Origin: Roseiarcus sp050013275
GTDB lineage: Bacteria; Pseudomonadota; Alphaproteobacteria; Rhizobiales; Beijerinckiaceae
Direction of reading: 5' to 3'
Assembly: GCA_050013275.1 (NCBI GenBank)
Contig: JBEKFO010000001.1
Coordinates: 5,163 to 69,162, forward strand
DNA length: 64,000 bases
Position 1 is the stretch's first letter. Each line of letters opens with the position of its first letter. Both the position numbers and the translations under genes were made by a program. This document shows, piece after piece, positions 1 through 10,142 of this stretch. The notes beneath the pieces are model-generated. The model was not told the origin of the DNA. It saw nothing but the letters and a program-made list of their open reading frames with translations, and made no database searches.

Positions 1-3000
1 CGCCCCTGCTCCCGGCGCGCCTGAGCGAGTGGAATGAAAGCCGTAAGCGCCGCGTGCAGGAACCAGCCGAGCCAAACGCTCTCGCCGGCGCCCCTTTCGC
101 CGACGCGGTTCATGCCGTCGTTCCAATCGCCGGTTCCCATTAGGGGAAGCCCATGCCCGCCAAGCGCGAGGCTGGCGTCGAGGGCGAGCGCGCAATGTTC
201 GAACAATGTCGCGGTCCGATCCGAGACGACAGGAGCGAAGAAGCTGTCGTGCTCGCTAGGCTCCAGCGCCTGGCCTTCGAGGAACTGGACCATCTCGTCG
301 AGGATGGCGACGTCCGCGGTGGCGTCGACGTAATGGGCGACCGCAAAGGCCAACCACGGGCGATCGTCGGAGATACGGGTGCGCACGCCCTGGCCGGAAT
401 GCGGCAGCCACCAATGCTGAACGTCGCCTTCGACGAACTGCCGCGCCGCGGCGCGCAGCAAGTGCTCGCGCGTCAGCAGTGGCTGCGACGCGGCAAGCGC
501 CATTCCGTCTTGCAATTGATCGCGAAAGCCATAGGCGCCGCTGGCCTGGTAGAAGCCGGAGCGCGCCCACATGCGGCAGCTCAGCGTTTGGTAGATCAGC
601 CAGCCGTTGAGCATGACGTCCATCGAGCGATCCGGCGTCTTGACGACGACGGCGCAGAGAATGTCGTCCCATTTGCGCGCGATCTCGGCTTCGACGGCGT
701 CGAGATCGGCGGCGCGATAGCGCGCGACCAGACCGCGCGCCTCGTCCGCGCTCGCCGCCTCGCCAAGGAAAAAGACGACTTCGACGCGGCCGTTAGGCGG
801 CAGTTCGATCTTCGCGCGCATCGCCGCGCAAGGGTCGAGGCCGGCGCCGACTTTCTTCGACAGCGGCGCCGCGCCGGCGAGCGCGGCGGGATCGGTGAGC
901 GCGCCGTTGCGCCCGATGAACTCGCGACGATCGCCGGTCCAGTCGGTCTGAGCGCCGCGCAAGTCGGCGAAAGCGACGCGCGATCCGAAGCCCATGTTCC
1001 AGGGATTGCGGGCGAAGATCGCTCCCGTGACGGCGTCGAGCTCCGTGGAAACAAACGGAAGGGAGGCCGGACGCGACGGGCCGAGAACCCACTCGACATA
1101 GGCCGTCACGCTGAGCCGGCGCGGCCGGCTCGAGCGATTGGTCAGCACGAGGCGCGAAATCTTGATCGAAGCGTCGATCGGCACGTATTGCACAAGATCG
1201 GACGCGATCTCGTGCGCGACATGCTCAAATCGGCTGTATCCGCGTCCGTGGCGGGCCGTATAGGTCGCCGCAGCGTCTCGGATGGGAAGCGCCGTCGGGC
1301 CCCACAAGTCGCCCGTGTCGTCGTCTCGCAAATAGAACGCTTCGCCGCTTCGGTCGCTGACGGGGTCGTTCGACCAGGGCGTGATTTGGTTGTCGCGACT
1401 GTTGACGGACCAGGTATAGCCGCCGCCCTCGGTTCCCGTCTGGAAGCCGAACATCGGATTGGCGATGACGTTGATCCACGGCGCGGGCGTCGATTGGCCA
1501 GGCCCGAGGATCGTCACATACTCGGCGCCATCTCGCGCGAAGCCGCCGAGTCCGTTGAAGAATTCGAGGTCGGGAGGGCGAAGCAGGGACGGCGGCGGCA
1601 AAAGCGGGACAACGCGCTTCGGCGCGGCTCTCACAGACTCGATAGGCTCCAGGATGCGTTCGAGCTGCTCAAAGAGCCCGCCTCGCTGCGCCGGCAGGAC
1701 GACTCGCGCGACGGAAGCCAGAAGGATTCGCGTTTCGGCCGGAATCAAGTCGGCGCGCAGTGCGAAAACGTGGCCCGCCTGGAGTTCCGCGCCGGGCTGG
1801 GGACGCGACTGGCTTGCCCTGACCAGGGTCTCGATCGCGATCTGAAGCTCCTGGACATAAGAGGATTTACGCTCGTTCAGGATAACGAGATCGACCGCGA
1901 GCTGTTTCATTCGCCAATATTCGTGCGCCTGCAGCAATTCACGGACGACGTCGATATTTTCGACATCGGAAATGCGCAGCAGCACGATCGGCAAATCGCC
2001 GGATATGCCCTGCGGCCACAGGCCGGACTGCGCGCCGCCACCCCGCACGATCGTCTCCGACGAAGGGCGCAACGCCGGCGCGGCGTAGATCACATGTCCC
2101 GCAAGCCGCTGAAACAACCCGGCTTCGCCCGCCGTCACGCCGAGATGGTGGAGTTGCACCTGCGCCTGCGTCCACGCCAACATCGAAGCGCGCGCGAACG
2201 CAGTGGCGTCGCGATGTTTGTCGACGCCGTCGAGGAGCGCCGCGCGGCTGGAGGCCGCGATGGTCCAGAAGGCCACGCGAACGGTCGCGCCCGGCGCGAC
2301 GCGGATGCGGCGGCGGATCGAGAAAACGGGATCGAGGACGGCGCCGATCGAATTCGACAGCGGACGACTATCCATCACGGCAATGGGCGAGCGAACGCCG
2401 CGGCCGCGACCGAGGAATCGCGCTCTGTCGGTTTCGAATTCGGGGGCGCCGACGGCTTCGCCGTCGACGACGCTCAGATGCGCGGCCCAGATTTCCGGCT
2501 CGGATGGCGCCCGTCGTCGCCGCGTCGCCAGGATCGCGCCGACGTCGGTCAGATATTCCGTCTCGACGAACAGTTTGGAAAAGGCGGGATGCGCGATGTC
2601 GGCGCCCTGAGGCGCCAGAACGAGTTCGGCATAGGACGTGATTTCGATTTCGCGCATGCGGCCGCCGGAATTCGCGATCGAGACCCTGCGAACTTCCGCG
2701 TCGTCCTCGCCCGAGACGAGCACGTCCAAAGTCGTTATCAGAGAGCCGTCGCGACGCGTCACCTCGGCGCGGTCCTCATTGAAGATCACCGCATAGTCGT
2801 CCGGCTCGACGCCGCTCGGCTGGAAGCCCGCCGACCACGCCACGCCGCTGCGCACGTCCTTGACGAAGAGATAGGAGCCGAAGTCGTCGCAGGTCGCATC
2901 CTCGCGCCAGCGTGTCAGCGCCAGATCGCCCCAGCGGCTGTACCCCGAGCCCGCGGACGTGAGCATCGTGGCGTAGCGGCCGTTCGAAATGAGATGCGTC

Positions 3001-6000
3001 GCGGGCGTCGCCTGATGCGCGGCGCAAAACCGGCGTCCGCCGGAAGGTTCGACATCGCGAGCGCCGGCCGCCGACTTGACCTCCGCCGCCCAGGGGCGGG
3101 CGGCCGCGACGTCGCGCGGCATGCGCTCCTGCAGCAGCAGTTCGCTCGCCTTGACGATCGGCTCGGCATGGAAACGCTCCCGCATCACGCCGTCGAACAA
3201 GGCGTCCGCGATCGCGACGATCGTCATGCCCTGATGATGCGCCATGAAGGCGCGCACGATCGCGACGCCTTCGCCCTCGGGCACGCGCGCCGGCGTATAG
3301 TCCAGCGCATCGTAAAAGCCGTAGCGACCTTGCGCGCCGACCTCGGCCAAACACGCGAGATTGGCCACCGCGGCGCGCGGATCGACCATCGCCGCGAGAG
3401 CGGCGGCGTAAGGCGCGATCACCCGATTTTCGCCGAGACCTCGCTTCAACCCTAGGCCGGGAACGCCGAAGTTCGAATATTGATAAGTGAGCTCCAGGTC
3501 GCGCGCGTTATAAGTGGATTCGGATACGCCCCATGGCAGGCCGAGCTTCGCGGCGTAATCGATTTGGCGCCGCACGATCAGGCGGTTGGTCTGCTCGAGC
3601 AAACTCCCTGCCGGCGCGCGCATGACCAGCGAGGGCATCAGATACTCGAACATCGATCCCGACCACGAAATCAATGCGGCGCCGTGCGCGACCGGCGTCG
3701 CCGCGCGGCCGAGTCGGAACCAATGCTTGGCCGCGACGTCGCCTTTGGCGATCGCGAAAAAGCTGGCGAGCCGCGCTTCAGAAGCCAGGAGATCGTAGCA
3801 ATTCGAATCGAGCGCGCCTTCCGGCGCGAGAAATCCGATCGACAGCAACTGGCGACTTCGGTCGAACAGGAAGCCAAAGTCCATCGCAAGCGCCATCGAC
3901 CGCGCCATGCTCTCCAGGATCGAGAGCCGCGCCGTCGCGGAGCGAGCCGCCGCCGCGGACTGCGCGAGATCGTGGCGGTGCGCATCGATCGCATTCAGAG
4001 TGGCTTCAGCCCAGAACAGCATGTCGGCGCCGCTGCCGTCGCCGCGTTCGACCGCGAGCGCTCCGGCGATGTCGATCATGATCTCGGCGTCGGCGGAGAG
4101 ACCAACGAGTCGAGTGGCGAGATCGTCGTCCGAAAGCGGCGCCTGTCGAACGGCGAGCGTCACCACGGCGAGCGCATCGTCGAGCTGGCGCAGGGTCACG
4201 GTCTGGGTCTGGCCGCCGTCGCGCAGGCGGGCGGACTCCGCGCAGGTTATGTCGAGAGCGTCGGCGACGCCGTCGAGGCGACGCTGCGCCGCAAACGGGC
4301 GGTCTCGCCACTCCCGGCACGCATTCGCCAGCGCGATGAGATGTCCAGCCAAGTTGCCGCTGTCGACGGACGAAACGTAGCGAGGATCGAGCGGGCGCAG
4401 ATCGCGCGTGTCGTACCAATTGTAAAAGTGTCCGCGGAAGCGCAACAGGCCGCTCATCGTCGCCAGCGTCGCCTCGAGCCGCTCGATCGCCTGGTCGGTC
4501 CCGATCCAGCCGAAATCGCGAGCGCTGACGACCGAAAGGAGATAGAGGCCGAGATTGGTCGGCGACGTCCGATGCGCGATCGCCGGCGTCGGATCGTCCT
4601 GAAAATTGTCGGGCGGCAGCATGTTGTCGCTCGATGTGACGAAAGCCTCGAAGAACCGCCAGGTGCGGCGCGCGGTCCCCCTTAGCGCCTTTGCATCGGC
4701 GCTCGACATGGGCAGGTGAGCGGCCTCGCGGGGCGACAGGCTGACCCGGCGCGCGACGGCCGGCGAGGCGACCCAGAGCGCGGCGAACGGAAGCGCCACG
4801 GGCCACGACCCGTGGCCGAACGCCAAAGCGACGATAGCTCCGACGACGCCGACGACGATCGCCCCCGCCATTCGGCGCGTGAAGCCCGCGAGATCGAGAC
4901 GAGGGCCGATTGTCGCCTGCGCGGCGGGAACCCATTCGAGCAGATGGCGCCGGGAGACGCGCAAGCGCCAGAGGGTGCGGCCGATCGCATCGGCCATCAG
5001 GCACGCCTGGTCCGCCAGGAACGCGATGGTCAGCGTCGAGAGCGTCAAGGCAAGGCGGAGATCGCCGCCGAGCGCGCGCACATGGCTCGACATCGTCACG
5101 CCCGGTCGTCGCGGCGGAATGGCCGCGACGACCGGGATGAGAGTCGGCAGCACAATCGTCAAAACGACGAATAGGGTCCAGATCAGCGCCGCGTGAAACG
5201 GCAAGGCCCAACCCGCAAGCAGAGCGAGCACTGCGGCCGGCGCCGAAAGCGTTCGGCGCAGATTGTCCAGCATTTTCCATCGGCCGATCGCGGGAACAGC
5301 GCTCGTCGCGCGCTTCCCGCCAGCTTGCGTCGGCGCGCGACCGAAGATCCAGGGCAGTAATTGCCAATCGCCGCGCGCCCAACGGTGATGGCGAATGGCG
5401 CCGACATCGTAGCGTGCCGGGAATTCCTCGACGACCTCGACATCGGAGGCGAGGCCGGCGCGCGCGAAAACGCCTTCAAACAGATCGTGGCTGAGCAAAG
5501 TCGAATCTGGCGCCCGGCCGGCGAGCGCGGCCTCGAAAGCGTCGACGTCGTAGATGCCCTTGCCGGCATAGGAGCCTTCGCCGAACAGATCCTGGTAGAC
5601 GTCTGAAACGGCGGAGGCGTAGGGGTCGATCCCGCTCAAGCTGGAGAAGATGCGCTGGAACTGCGAGCCCTCTCGGCCGATCGGCAGCGAGGGCGTGACG
5701 CGGGGCTGCAACACGGCGTAGCCTTCCACGACCCTGCCGGCGGCTGCGTCGAGGCGCGGCCGGTTCAGCGGATGCGCCATCTTGCCGATCAGGCGGCGCA
5801 CGGCGTCGCGCGGCAATCGCGTGTCCGCGTCAAGCGTCACCACGTAGCGAATATCGGTCGGCGCGACGGGCGTCCCGCCGCCGACGTCGATGAAGGTGGT
5901 GTCGGTCGCGGCGCGCAGCAGCCGGTTCAGTTCGTGCAGCTTGCCGCGCTTGCGCTCCCAGCCGATCCATCGCGATTCGCCTTCGTTCCAGACGCGGCGG

Positions 6001-7724
6001 CGATGCAGAAGCAGAAAGCGGGCGCCGCCCGGCGCCGGGCCATAGCGCCGATTGAGACGCGCGACGCCTTCGGACGCTGCAGCGACGAGCGCCGCGTCGC
6101 CGTCGGTATGTTCGTTTTCGGCGTCGGTCCAGTCAGAAACCAGCGCGAAATGCAGATCGCCCTCGGGGCTGGCGAGGTGATGGATCTCCAACCGTTCGAT
6201 TTGCTCTTCGATGGCCTCCAGCGTCGTCAACAACGTCGGCACCGCGACGAGCGTGCGCAGGTGCGAGGGAACCCCATCGCGTAGTTCCAGACCGGGCAGC
6301 AGCGTCGCGGCGAAGCCGAGGTTGACCCCGCGATTGACCAGCGCGACGGCGGCGTCGATGGCGGGAATGGCGCCGAGCAGGCCAAGCAGACCGAGAGCGG
6401 CCAGGCTGATCCCGGCCGCGGCAAGGGCGAGCAGCGGCGGCGCAAGAAGTATCGCGGCGACGAGAGAAATCGCCGTCACATAGCCGCCGACGCCAAGTGA
6501 CCGGTTGGCCCGGGCCACCCAATTTCGCATTGGTGGACGATAAGAGATCGCCGCTTCGAAAGCGCGGCGGCCGCCGGCAAGCAGATGGTAGCCCGGATCG
6601 CCGCGCCGCGCTTGCTCGGCCGTTGGGGCGGCGAGCCGCTCGCGACTCGCGGCGAGCACCGCGGCGCTGGCGATATCCAGCTCCGTGCGCTTCGAGCCGC
6701 GCGCGAGGTCCTCGACCGCGCTGCGATAGAGCGTGCGGGTCGGGAAATCCATATCCTCAAAGGGACTATCGGCGGCGAAAACGGCGTCGACGAGGCTCAG
6801 CCGCTCGAACAATTGCTGCCAATCGACATCGGAAATCAGGCGCAAGCTGGTGATGATGTTGCGCACGGTGACGTTGGAGGCGCCTTGTCGACGATGGACG
6901 TCGCGCACCACCGCTTCGGTTGTCGTGTCCTGGATCGCCAGTCGCTGGTCGAGCCATGTCAGCGCCGGCGTGATCTTCGGATCCTGGTCGCGCAATCGAT
7001 GCACGAGTTGCACCGCCAAAGCTTCGGAAAGCGGCGCGCGCTCATGCGCGAAAAGGACGACGGCGACAGGCTCGGCGGGCCGTCCCCCGGTCCCGAGCAA
7101 ACGGTCGGCGAGACTGTCCGCCACGGTGCGCGCCGCGCGGCTCTGCGTGATCTGCTGCGCGAGGCGTCCGAGATTTTCGACCAGCACGATCCGCAGCGTG
7201 ATCGACACCGCCCAGAGTTCGCCGATGGTGAGCGGCTGCACCTCCTGATAGGCCCTGACATAGCGAATCAGCGTCTCGGCGTCGAAACGGCTGTCGGTGT
7301 GGGCGACGAAGGCCCAGGCCACTCCGAAGACGCGGGGGTAGCCGGCGAAGGGACCCGTGACGAGCTTGGGAAGCTGGCGGTAGTAGCCAGGCGGCAGGTC
7401 CGAGCGAAGCTCGCGAATCTGCTTCTCGACGAGATGATAATTGTCGACGAGCCACTCCGCCGCCGGCGTTATGGCGCGACCCTCGTTGATCGCCTTGACG
7501 ATAGCGCGATACGCGTCGAGCAGAACGGCGCCATTGCCGGCAAGCCGCCGCGCCAGCGGCCGACCCTTGGTCGTCTTGGACGAAACGATCTGCGCGAGCG
7601 CAAGACTTCGCGCATGTTCCTCGAGGCGCTCGACGCCGAACAGCTCTTCGCGAATGGGCTCCTGGTTGTCCCAGGGCGACGACGGCCTCACGCTTTCGAA
7701 GGCGCGGCGTGCAAGAGCGTTCAA
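1..7724 (-). CDS. ndvB: Cyclic beta-1,2-glucan synthase (NdvB/ChvB type), 3' end cut by the window edge
   Basis: This inner-membrane enzyme polymerises UDP-glucose into cyclic beta-1,2-glucans for the periplasm. About 2574 codons are visible and the frame stays open to base 1; the family is usually about 2800-2870 residues, so the C-terminus is missing. Order: N-terminal region, hydrophobic segments near residues 412-460, GT84 transferase with DADTR (about 629) and RHHRWARGDWQ (about 778), further membrane segments (about 836-995), a glycoamylase-like domain with AHHQGM (about 1495), then a GH94 phosphorylase-like domain. The GH94 motif GTGDWNDGMN (about 2530) contains the expected catalytic Asp. 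No ATG or GTG is available near the N-terminus. I chose TTG at 7724 because GGAAAGG lies five bases upstream; a second TTG lies at 7745. A long plus-strand frame across the GH94 part is a codon-bias shadow. Confidence 0.93.
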   Translation of the reverse strand, partial: MNALARRAFESVRPSSPWDNQEPIREELFGVERLEEHARSLALAQIVSSKTTKGRPLARRLAGNGAVLLDAYRAIVKAINEGRAITPAAEWLVDNYHLVEKQIRELRSDLPPGYYRQLPKLVTGPFAGYPRVFGVAWAFVAHTDSRFDAETLIRYVRAYQEVQPLTIGELWAVSITLRIVLVENLGRLAQQITQSRAARTVADSLADRLLGTGGRPAEPVAVVLFAHERAPLSEALAVQLVHRLRDQDPKITPALTWLDQRLAIQDTTTEAVVRDVHRRQGASNVTVRNIITSLRLISDVDWQQLFERLSLVDAVFAADSPFEDMDFPTRTLYRSAVEDLARGSKRTELDIASAAVLAASRERLAAPTAEQARRGDPGYHLLAGGRRAFEAAISYRPPMRNWVARANRSLGVGGYVTAISLVAAILLAPPLLALAAAGISLAALGLLGLLGAIPAIDAAVALVNRGVNLGFAATLLPGLELRDGVPSHLRTLVAVPTLLTTLEAIEEQIERLEIHHLASPEGDLHFALVSDWTDAENEHTDGDAALVAAASEGVARLNRRYGPAPGGARFLLLHRRRVWNEGESRWIGWERKRGKLHELNRLLRAATDTTFIDVGGGTPVAPTDIRYVVTLDADTRLPRDAVRRLIGKMAHPLNRPRLDAAAGRVVEGYAVLQPRVTPSLPIGREGSQFQRIFSSLSGIDPYASAVSDVYQDLFGEGSYAGKGIYDVDAFEAALAGRAPDSTLLSHDLFEGVFARAGLASDVEVVEEFPARYDVGAIRHHRWARGDWQLLPWIFGRAPTQAGGKRATSAVPAIGRWKMLDNLRRTLSAPAAVLALLAGWALPFHAALIWTLFVVLTIVLPTLIPVVAAIPPRRPGVTMSSHVRALGGDLRLALTLSTLTIAFLADQACLMADAIGRTLWRLRVSRRHLLEWVPAAQATIGPRLDLAGFTRRMAGAIVVGVVGAIVALAFGHGSWPVALPFAALWVASPAVARRVSLSPREAAHLPMSSADAKALRGTARRTWRFFEAFVTSSDNMLPPDNFQDDPTPAIAHRTSPTNLGLYLLSVVSARDFGWIGTDQAIERLEATLATMSGLLRFRGHFYNWYDTRDLRPLDPRYVSSVDSGNLAGHLIALANACREWRDRPFAAQRRLDGVADALDITCAESARLRDGGQTQTVTLRQLDDALAVVTLAVRQAPLSDDDLATRLVGLSADAEIMIDIAGALAVERGDGSGADMLFWAEATLNAIDAHRHDLAQSAAAARSATARLSILESMARSMALAMDFGFLFDRSRQLLSIGFLAPEGALDSNCYDLLASEARLASFFAIAKGDVAAKHWFRLGRAATPVAHGAALISWSGSMFEYLMPSLVMRAPAGSLLEQTNRLIVRRQIDYAAKLGLPWGVSESTYNARDLELTYQYSNFGVPGLGLKRGLGENRVIAPYAAALAAMVDPRAAVANLACLAEVGAQGRYGFYDALDYTPARVPEGEGVAIVRAFMAHHQGMTIVAIADALFDGVMRERFHAEPIVKASELLLQERMPRDVAAARPWAAEVKSAAGARDVEPSGGRRFCAAHQATPATHLISNGRYATMLTSAGSGYSRWGDLALTRWREDATCDDFGSYLFVKDVRSGVAWSAGFQPSGVEPDDYAVIFNEDRAEVTRRDGSLITTLDVLVSGEDDAEVRRVSIANSGGRMREIEITSYAELVLAPQGADIAHPAFSKLFVETEYLTDVGAILATRRRRAPSEPEIWAAHLSVVDGEAVGAPEFETDRARFLGRGRGVRSPIAVMDSRPLSNSIGAVLDPVFSIRRRIRVAPGATVRVAFWTIAASSRAALLDGVDKHRDATAFARASMLAWTQAQVQLHHLGVTAGEAGLFQRLAGHVIYAAPALRPSSETIVRGGGAQSGLWPQGISGDLPIVLLRISDVENIDVVRELLQAHEYWRMKQLAVDLVILNERKSSYVQELQIAIETLVRASQSRPQPGAELQAGHVFALRADLIPAETRILLASVARVVLPAQRGGLFEQLERILEPIESVRAAPKRVVPLLPPPSLLRPPDLEFFNGLGGFARDGAEYVTILGPGQSTPAPWINVIANPMFGFQTGTEGGGYTWSVNSRDNQITPWSNDPVSDRSGEAFYLRDDDTGDLWGPTALPIRDAAATYTARHGRGYSRFEHVAHEIASDLVQYVPIDASIKISRLVLTNRSSRPRRLSVTAYVEWVLGPSRPASLPFVSTELDAVTGAIFARNPWNMGFGSRVAFADLRGAQTDWTGDRREFIGRNGALTDPAALAGAAPLSKKVGAGLDPCAAMRAKIELPPNGRVEVVFFLGEAASADEARGLVARYRAADLDAVEAEIARKWDDILCAVVVKTPDRSMDVMLNGWLIYQTLSCRMWARSGFYQASGAYGFRDQLQDGMALAASQPLLTREHLLRAAARQFVEGDVQHWWLPHSGQGVRTRISDDRPWLAFAVAHYVDATADVAILDEMVQFLEGQALEPSEHDSFFAPVVSDRTATLFEHCALALDASLALGGHGLPLMGTGDWNDGMNRVGERGAGESVWLGWFLHAALTAFIPLAQARREQG

Positions 7725-7917
7725 TTTGACCTTTCCGCCGCGCAATGAGCGCGCGATGAGCCCGCGTGAGCGGTTTTCGCAGAAATGTCCGCGAAGTGAA
7801 CGGGTCTTCCGCGATGCGAGCGGTGAACCCGGCAAAAGTGCTTTTCCCGACCGCGGCGGCGCGCCGGATCGTCGGCGTCAAAGCCGGTTCTCACGATGAA
7901 GAGTACGGGCGTCGGCG

Positions 7918-7947
7918 GCGATGGGAGTACGGATTCTTTCCCATCGC
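7918..7947. repeat. Perfect inverted repeat between groL and ndvB
   Basis: A 9-base stem GCGATGGGA, 12-base loop and TCCCATCGC lie in the 287-base gap downstream of groL and upstream of ndvB, both read on the minus strand. No T-run follows on either strand, so it is not a textbook intrinsic terminator. It could end groESL transcription in another way or be an mRNA processing or operator element. Nothing else with clear function is seen in the gap apart from a weaker GC-rich hairpin near 7957-7975. Confidence 0.4.
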
Positions 7948-8011
7948 AAGCGTGCGGCGCGCCGGCTTGGCGCGTCGCCCCATATTCCGCATCCCAAAGT
8001 TTATCGGGCGG

Positions 8012-9643
8012 TCAATAATCCATCCCGCCCATGCCGCCTCCGGGCATCGCCGGAGCGTCCTTCTTCGGTCTTTCCGCGACCATCGCCTCGGTCGTGATCA
8101 TCAGCCCGGCGATCGAAGCCGCGTCTTGCAGCGCGATCCGCACGACCTTGGCGGGATCGAGAATGCCGGCGCTGAGCATGTCGACATAGCGCTCGCTCTG
8201 GGCGTCGAAGCCGTAGGTCTGCGATTTCTCGCTCAGGATCCTTCCCACCACAATCGAGCCCTCGACGCCCGAATTCTCGACGATCTGACGGATCGGCGCT
8301 TCGAGCGCCCTGAGAACGATGTTGATGCCGGATTGCACGTCGGCGTTTTCATCGCTGAGCTTGCCGACCGAGGCCTTGGCGCGCAGCAGCGCGACGCCGC
8401 CGCCGGGTACGACGCCCTCCGCGACCGCGGCCTTGGTGGCGTTGACCGCATCGTCGACGCGATCCTTCTTTTCCTTGACCTCGACCTCGGTGGAACCGCC
8501 GACTCGGATGATCGCGACGCCGCCCGACAACTTCGCCAAACGTTCCTGGAGCTTCTCCTTGTCGTAGTCCGAGGTCGTCTCCTCGATCAGCGACTTGATC
8601 TGAGCGACGCGCGCCTCGATGTCCGACTTCTTGCCGGCGCCGTCGATGATCGTCGTGGCGTCCTTGTCGATGCGGACACGCTTGGCGCGCCCCAACATGT
8701 CGAGCGTGACCTTCTCCAACTTGACGCCCAAATCCTCGGCGATCAGGCCGCCCGAACTCAGAATCGCGATGTCCTCAAGCATGGCCTTGCGCCGGTCGCC
8801 GAACCCCGGGGCCTTGACCGCCGCGACTTTGAGGCCGCCGCGCAGTTTGTTGACGACCAGCGTCGCCAACGCCTCGCCGTCGATATCTTCGGCAATGATG
8901 AGCAGCGGCTTTCCAGCTTGAACGACCGCCTCGAGGAGCGGCAGCATCGTCTGCAGTGAGGAGAGCTTCTTCTCGTGAATGAGGATGTACGGATCCTCCA
9001 GCTCCACGATCATTTTTTCGGCGTTGGTGATGAAGTAAGGCGAGAGATAGCCGCGATCGAACTGCATGCCCTCGACGATGTCGAGTTCGGTTTCGGCGGT
9101 CTTGGCTTCCTCGATTGTGATGACGCCCTCGGCGCCGACTTTCTTCATCGCCTTGGCGATCATATCGCCGATCGACTTGTCGCCATTGGCCGCGATCGTG
9201 CCGACTTGAGCGATCTCTTCCGAGGACTGCACCTTCTTGGCGCGGCGCTCGATGTCTTTGACCACCGCCGTCACCGCGACGTCGATGCCCCGCTTCAGGT
9301 CCATCGGGTTCATGCCGGCGGCGACGAGCTTGAGGCCCTCGCGCATGATCGACGCGGCCAGAACAGTCGCCGTCGTGGTGCCGTCGCCGGCGAGATCATT
9401 GGTCTTCGAGGCGACTTCGCGCACCATCTGCGCGCCCATGTTCTCGAATTTGTCGGCGAGCTCGATTTCCTTGGCGACGGCGACGCCGTCCTTGGTGATA
9501 TGCGGCGCGCCGTAGGACTTGTCGAGAATGACGTTGCGGCCCTTGGGGCCGAGAGTCACCTTGACCGCGTTATTGAGAATTTCGACGCCACGCAGCATGC
9601 GCTCGCGAGCATCGGTGGAATATCTTACGTCTTTGGCGGACAT
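8012..9643 (-). CDS. groL: Chaperonin GroEL (60 kDa subunit)
   Basis: GroEL forms the double-ring cytosolic folding chamber that works with the GroES lid in an ATP cycle. The 543-residue product has the family landmarks: VTLGPKGRNV near residue 30, the ATP-binding DGTTTATVL near 85-95, and the C-terminal GGMGGMDY tail typical of group I chaperonins. Its length is normal. An upstream ATG at 9652 would add three residues (MKT). I prefer 9643 because family members begin M-x-A-K-D-V. The gene lies 39 bases behind groES and is almost certainly co-transcribed from the CIRCE-controlled promoter. Some positions differ from the usual alphaproteobacterial GroEL1, so it may be one of several groEL copies, which rhizobia commonly have. 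Confidence 0.97.
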   Translation of the reverse strand: MSAKDVRYSTDARERMLRGVEILNNAVKVTLGPKGRNVILDKSYGAPHITKDGVAVAKEIELADKFENMGAQMVREVASKTNDLAGDGTTTATVLAASIMREGLKLVAAGMNPMDLKRGIDVAVTAVVKDIERRAKKVQSSEEIAQVGTIAANGDKSIGDMIAKAMKKVGAEGVITIEEAKTAETELDIVEGMQFDRGYLSPYFITNAEKMIVELEDPYILIHEKKLSSLQTMLPLLEAVVQAGKPLLIIAEDIDGEALATLVVNKLRGGLKVAAVKAPGFGDRRKAMLEDIAILSSGGLIAEDLGVKLEKVTLDMLGRAKRVRIDKDATTIIDGAGKKSDIEARVAQIKSLIEETTSDYDKEKLQERLAKLSGGVAIIRVGGSTEVEVKEKKDRVDDAVNATKAAVAEGVVPGGGVALLRAKASVGKLSDENADVQSGINIVLRALEAPIRQIVENSGVEGSIVVGRILSEKSQTYGFDAQSERYVDMLSAGILDPAKVVRIALQDAASIAGLMITTEAMVAERPKKDAPAMPGGGMGGMDY

Positions 9644-9682
9644 CGTTTTCATTCCAATCGTTGAGAAGCGGGCGTGAGTCGT

Positions 9683-9997
9683 TCAGGCGGCCTTCTTGGC
9701 CGCATGCGTGCGTTCGATCACCCCCAGAATGTCGGACTCTTTCATGATCAGGAGATCTTCGCCGTCGATCTTGACTTCGGAGCCGGACCATTTGCCGAAC
9801 AGCACGCGATCGCCCGCTTTGACTTCGGGCGCAATGAGCTTGCCGCTTTCGTCCCGCGCGCCGGGCCCAACGGCGATGACTTCGCCTTCTCCAGGCTTCT
9901 CCTTGACGGTGTCGGGAATGAGTATTCCGCCCTTCGTCTTGTCCTCGCCCTCAATGCGGCGGATCACGACGCGGTCGTGCAGCGGACGAAATTTCAT
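9683..9997 (-). CDS. groES: Co-chaperonin GroES (10 kDa subunit)
   Basis: GroES is the heptameric lid of the GroEL chamber. The protein starts MKFRPLHDRVVIRR, and the mobile loop EDKTKGGILIPDT is visible at about residues 17-29. At 104 residues it is slightly longer than the usual 95-98 because of a C-terminal THAAKKAA tail. An upstream in-frame start at 10096 would add an unrelated leader that no GroES has, so I take the ATG at 9997. It is the first gene of groES-groL. The CIRCE operator lies about 93 bases upstream, which implies HrcA repression with heat-shock relief. Confidence 0.96.
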   Translation of the reverse strand: MKFRPLHDRVVIRRIEGEDKTKGGILIPDTVKEKPGEGEVIAVGPGARDESGKLIAPEVKAGDRVLFGKWSGSEVKIDGEDLLIMKESDILGVIERTHAAKKAA

Positions 9998-10089
9998 GGG
10001 GCTCGTTTCCGGTCGACGTGCAAAGCCGGCTCGAGGCAAGATGTCTCGGCTCTCGGCAAGAGTCTGACGCGTCGTGTAGATGGCTATCG

Positions 10090-10116
10090 TTGGCACTCGT
10101 TACAAGAGAGTGCCAA
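10090..10116. promoter_or_regulatory. CIRCE operator (HrcA binding site) of groESL
   Basis: TTGGCACTC, nine bases, then GAGTGCCAA form a perfect 9-9-9 inverted repeat. This is the CIRCE element, whose consensus is TTAGCACTC-N9-GAGTGCTAA; here the third base of each arm is changed symmetrically. HrcA is known to bind this element and repress groE operons. Its place upstream of groES fits. hrcA itself is not in the window. Confidence 0.92.
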
Positions 10117-10142
10117 CCCGCATTCGTGATGGGCGCTCGCCG

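Noticed and set aside
153..3455. An 1100-codon plus-strand open frame, the longest near the left edge
   Set aside because: It lies antisense to the GH94 part of the cyclic glucan synthase, has no recognisable domain and an Arg-rich composition typical of shadow frames in high-GC genes.
8975..9664. Plus-strand frame opposite groL
   Set aside because: Antisense shadow of a highly conserved gene.
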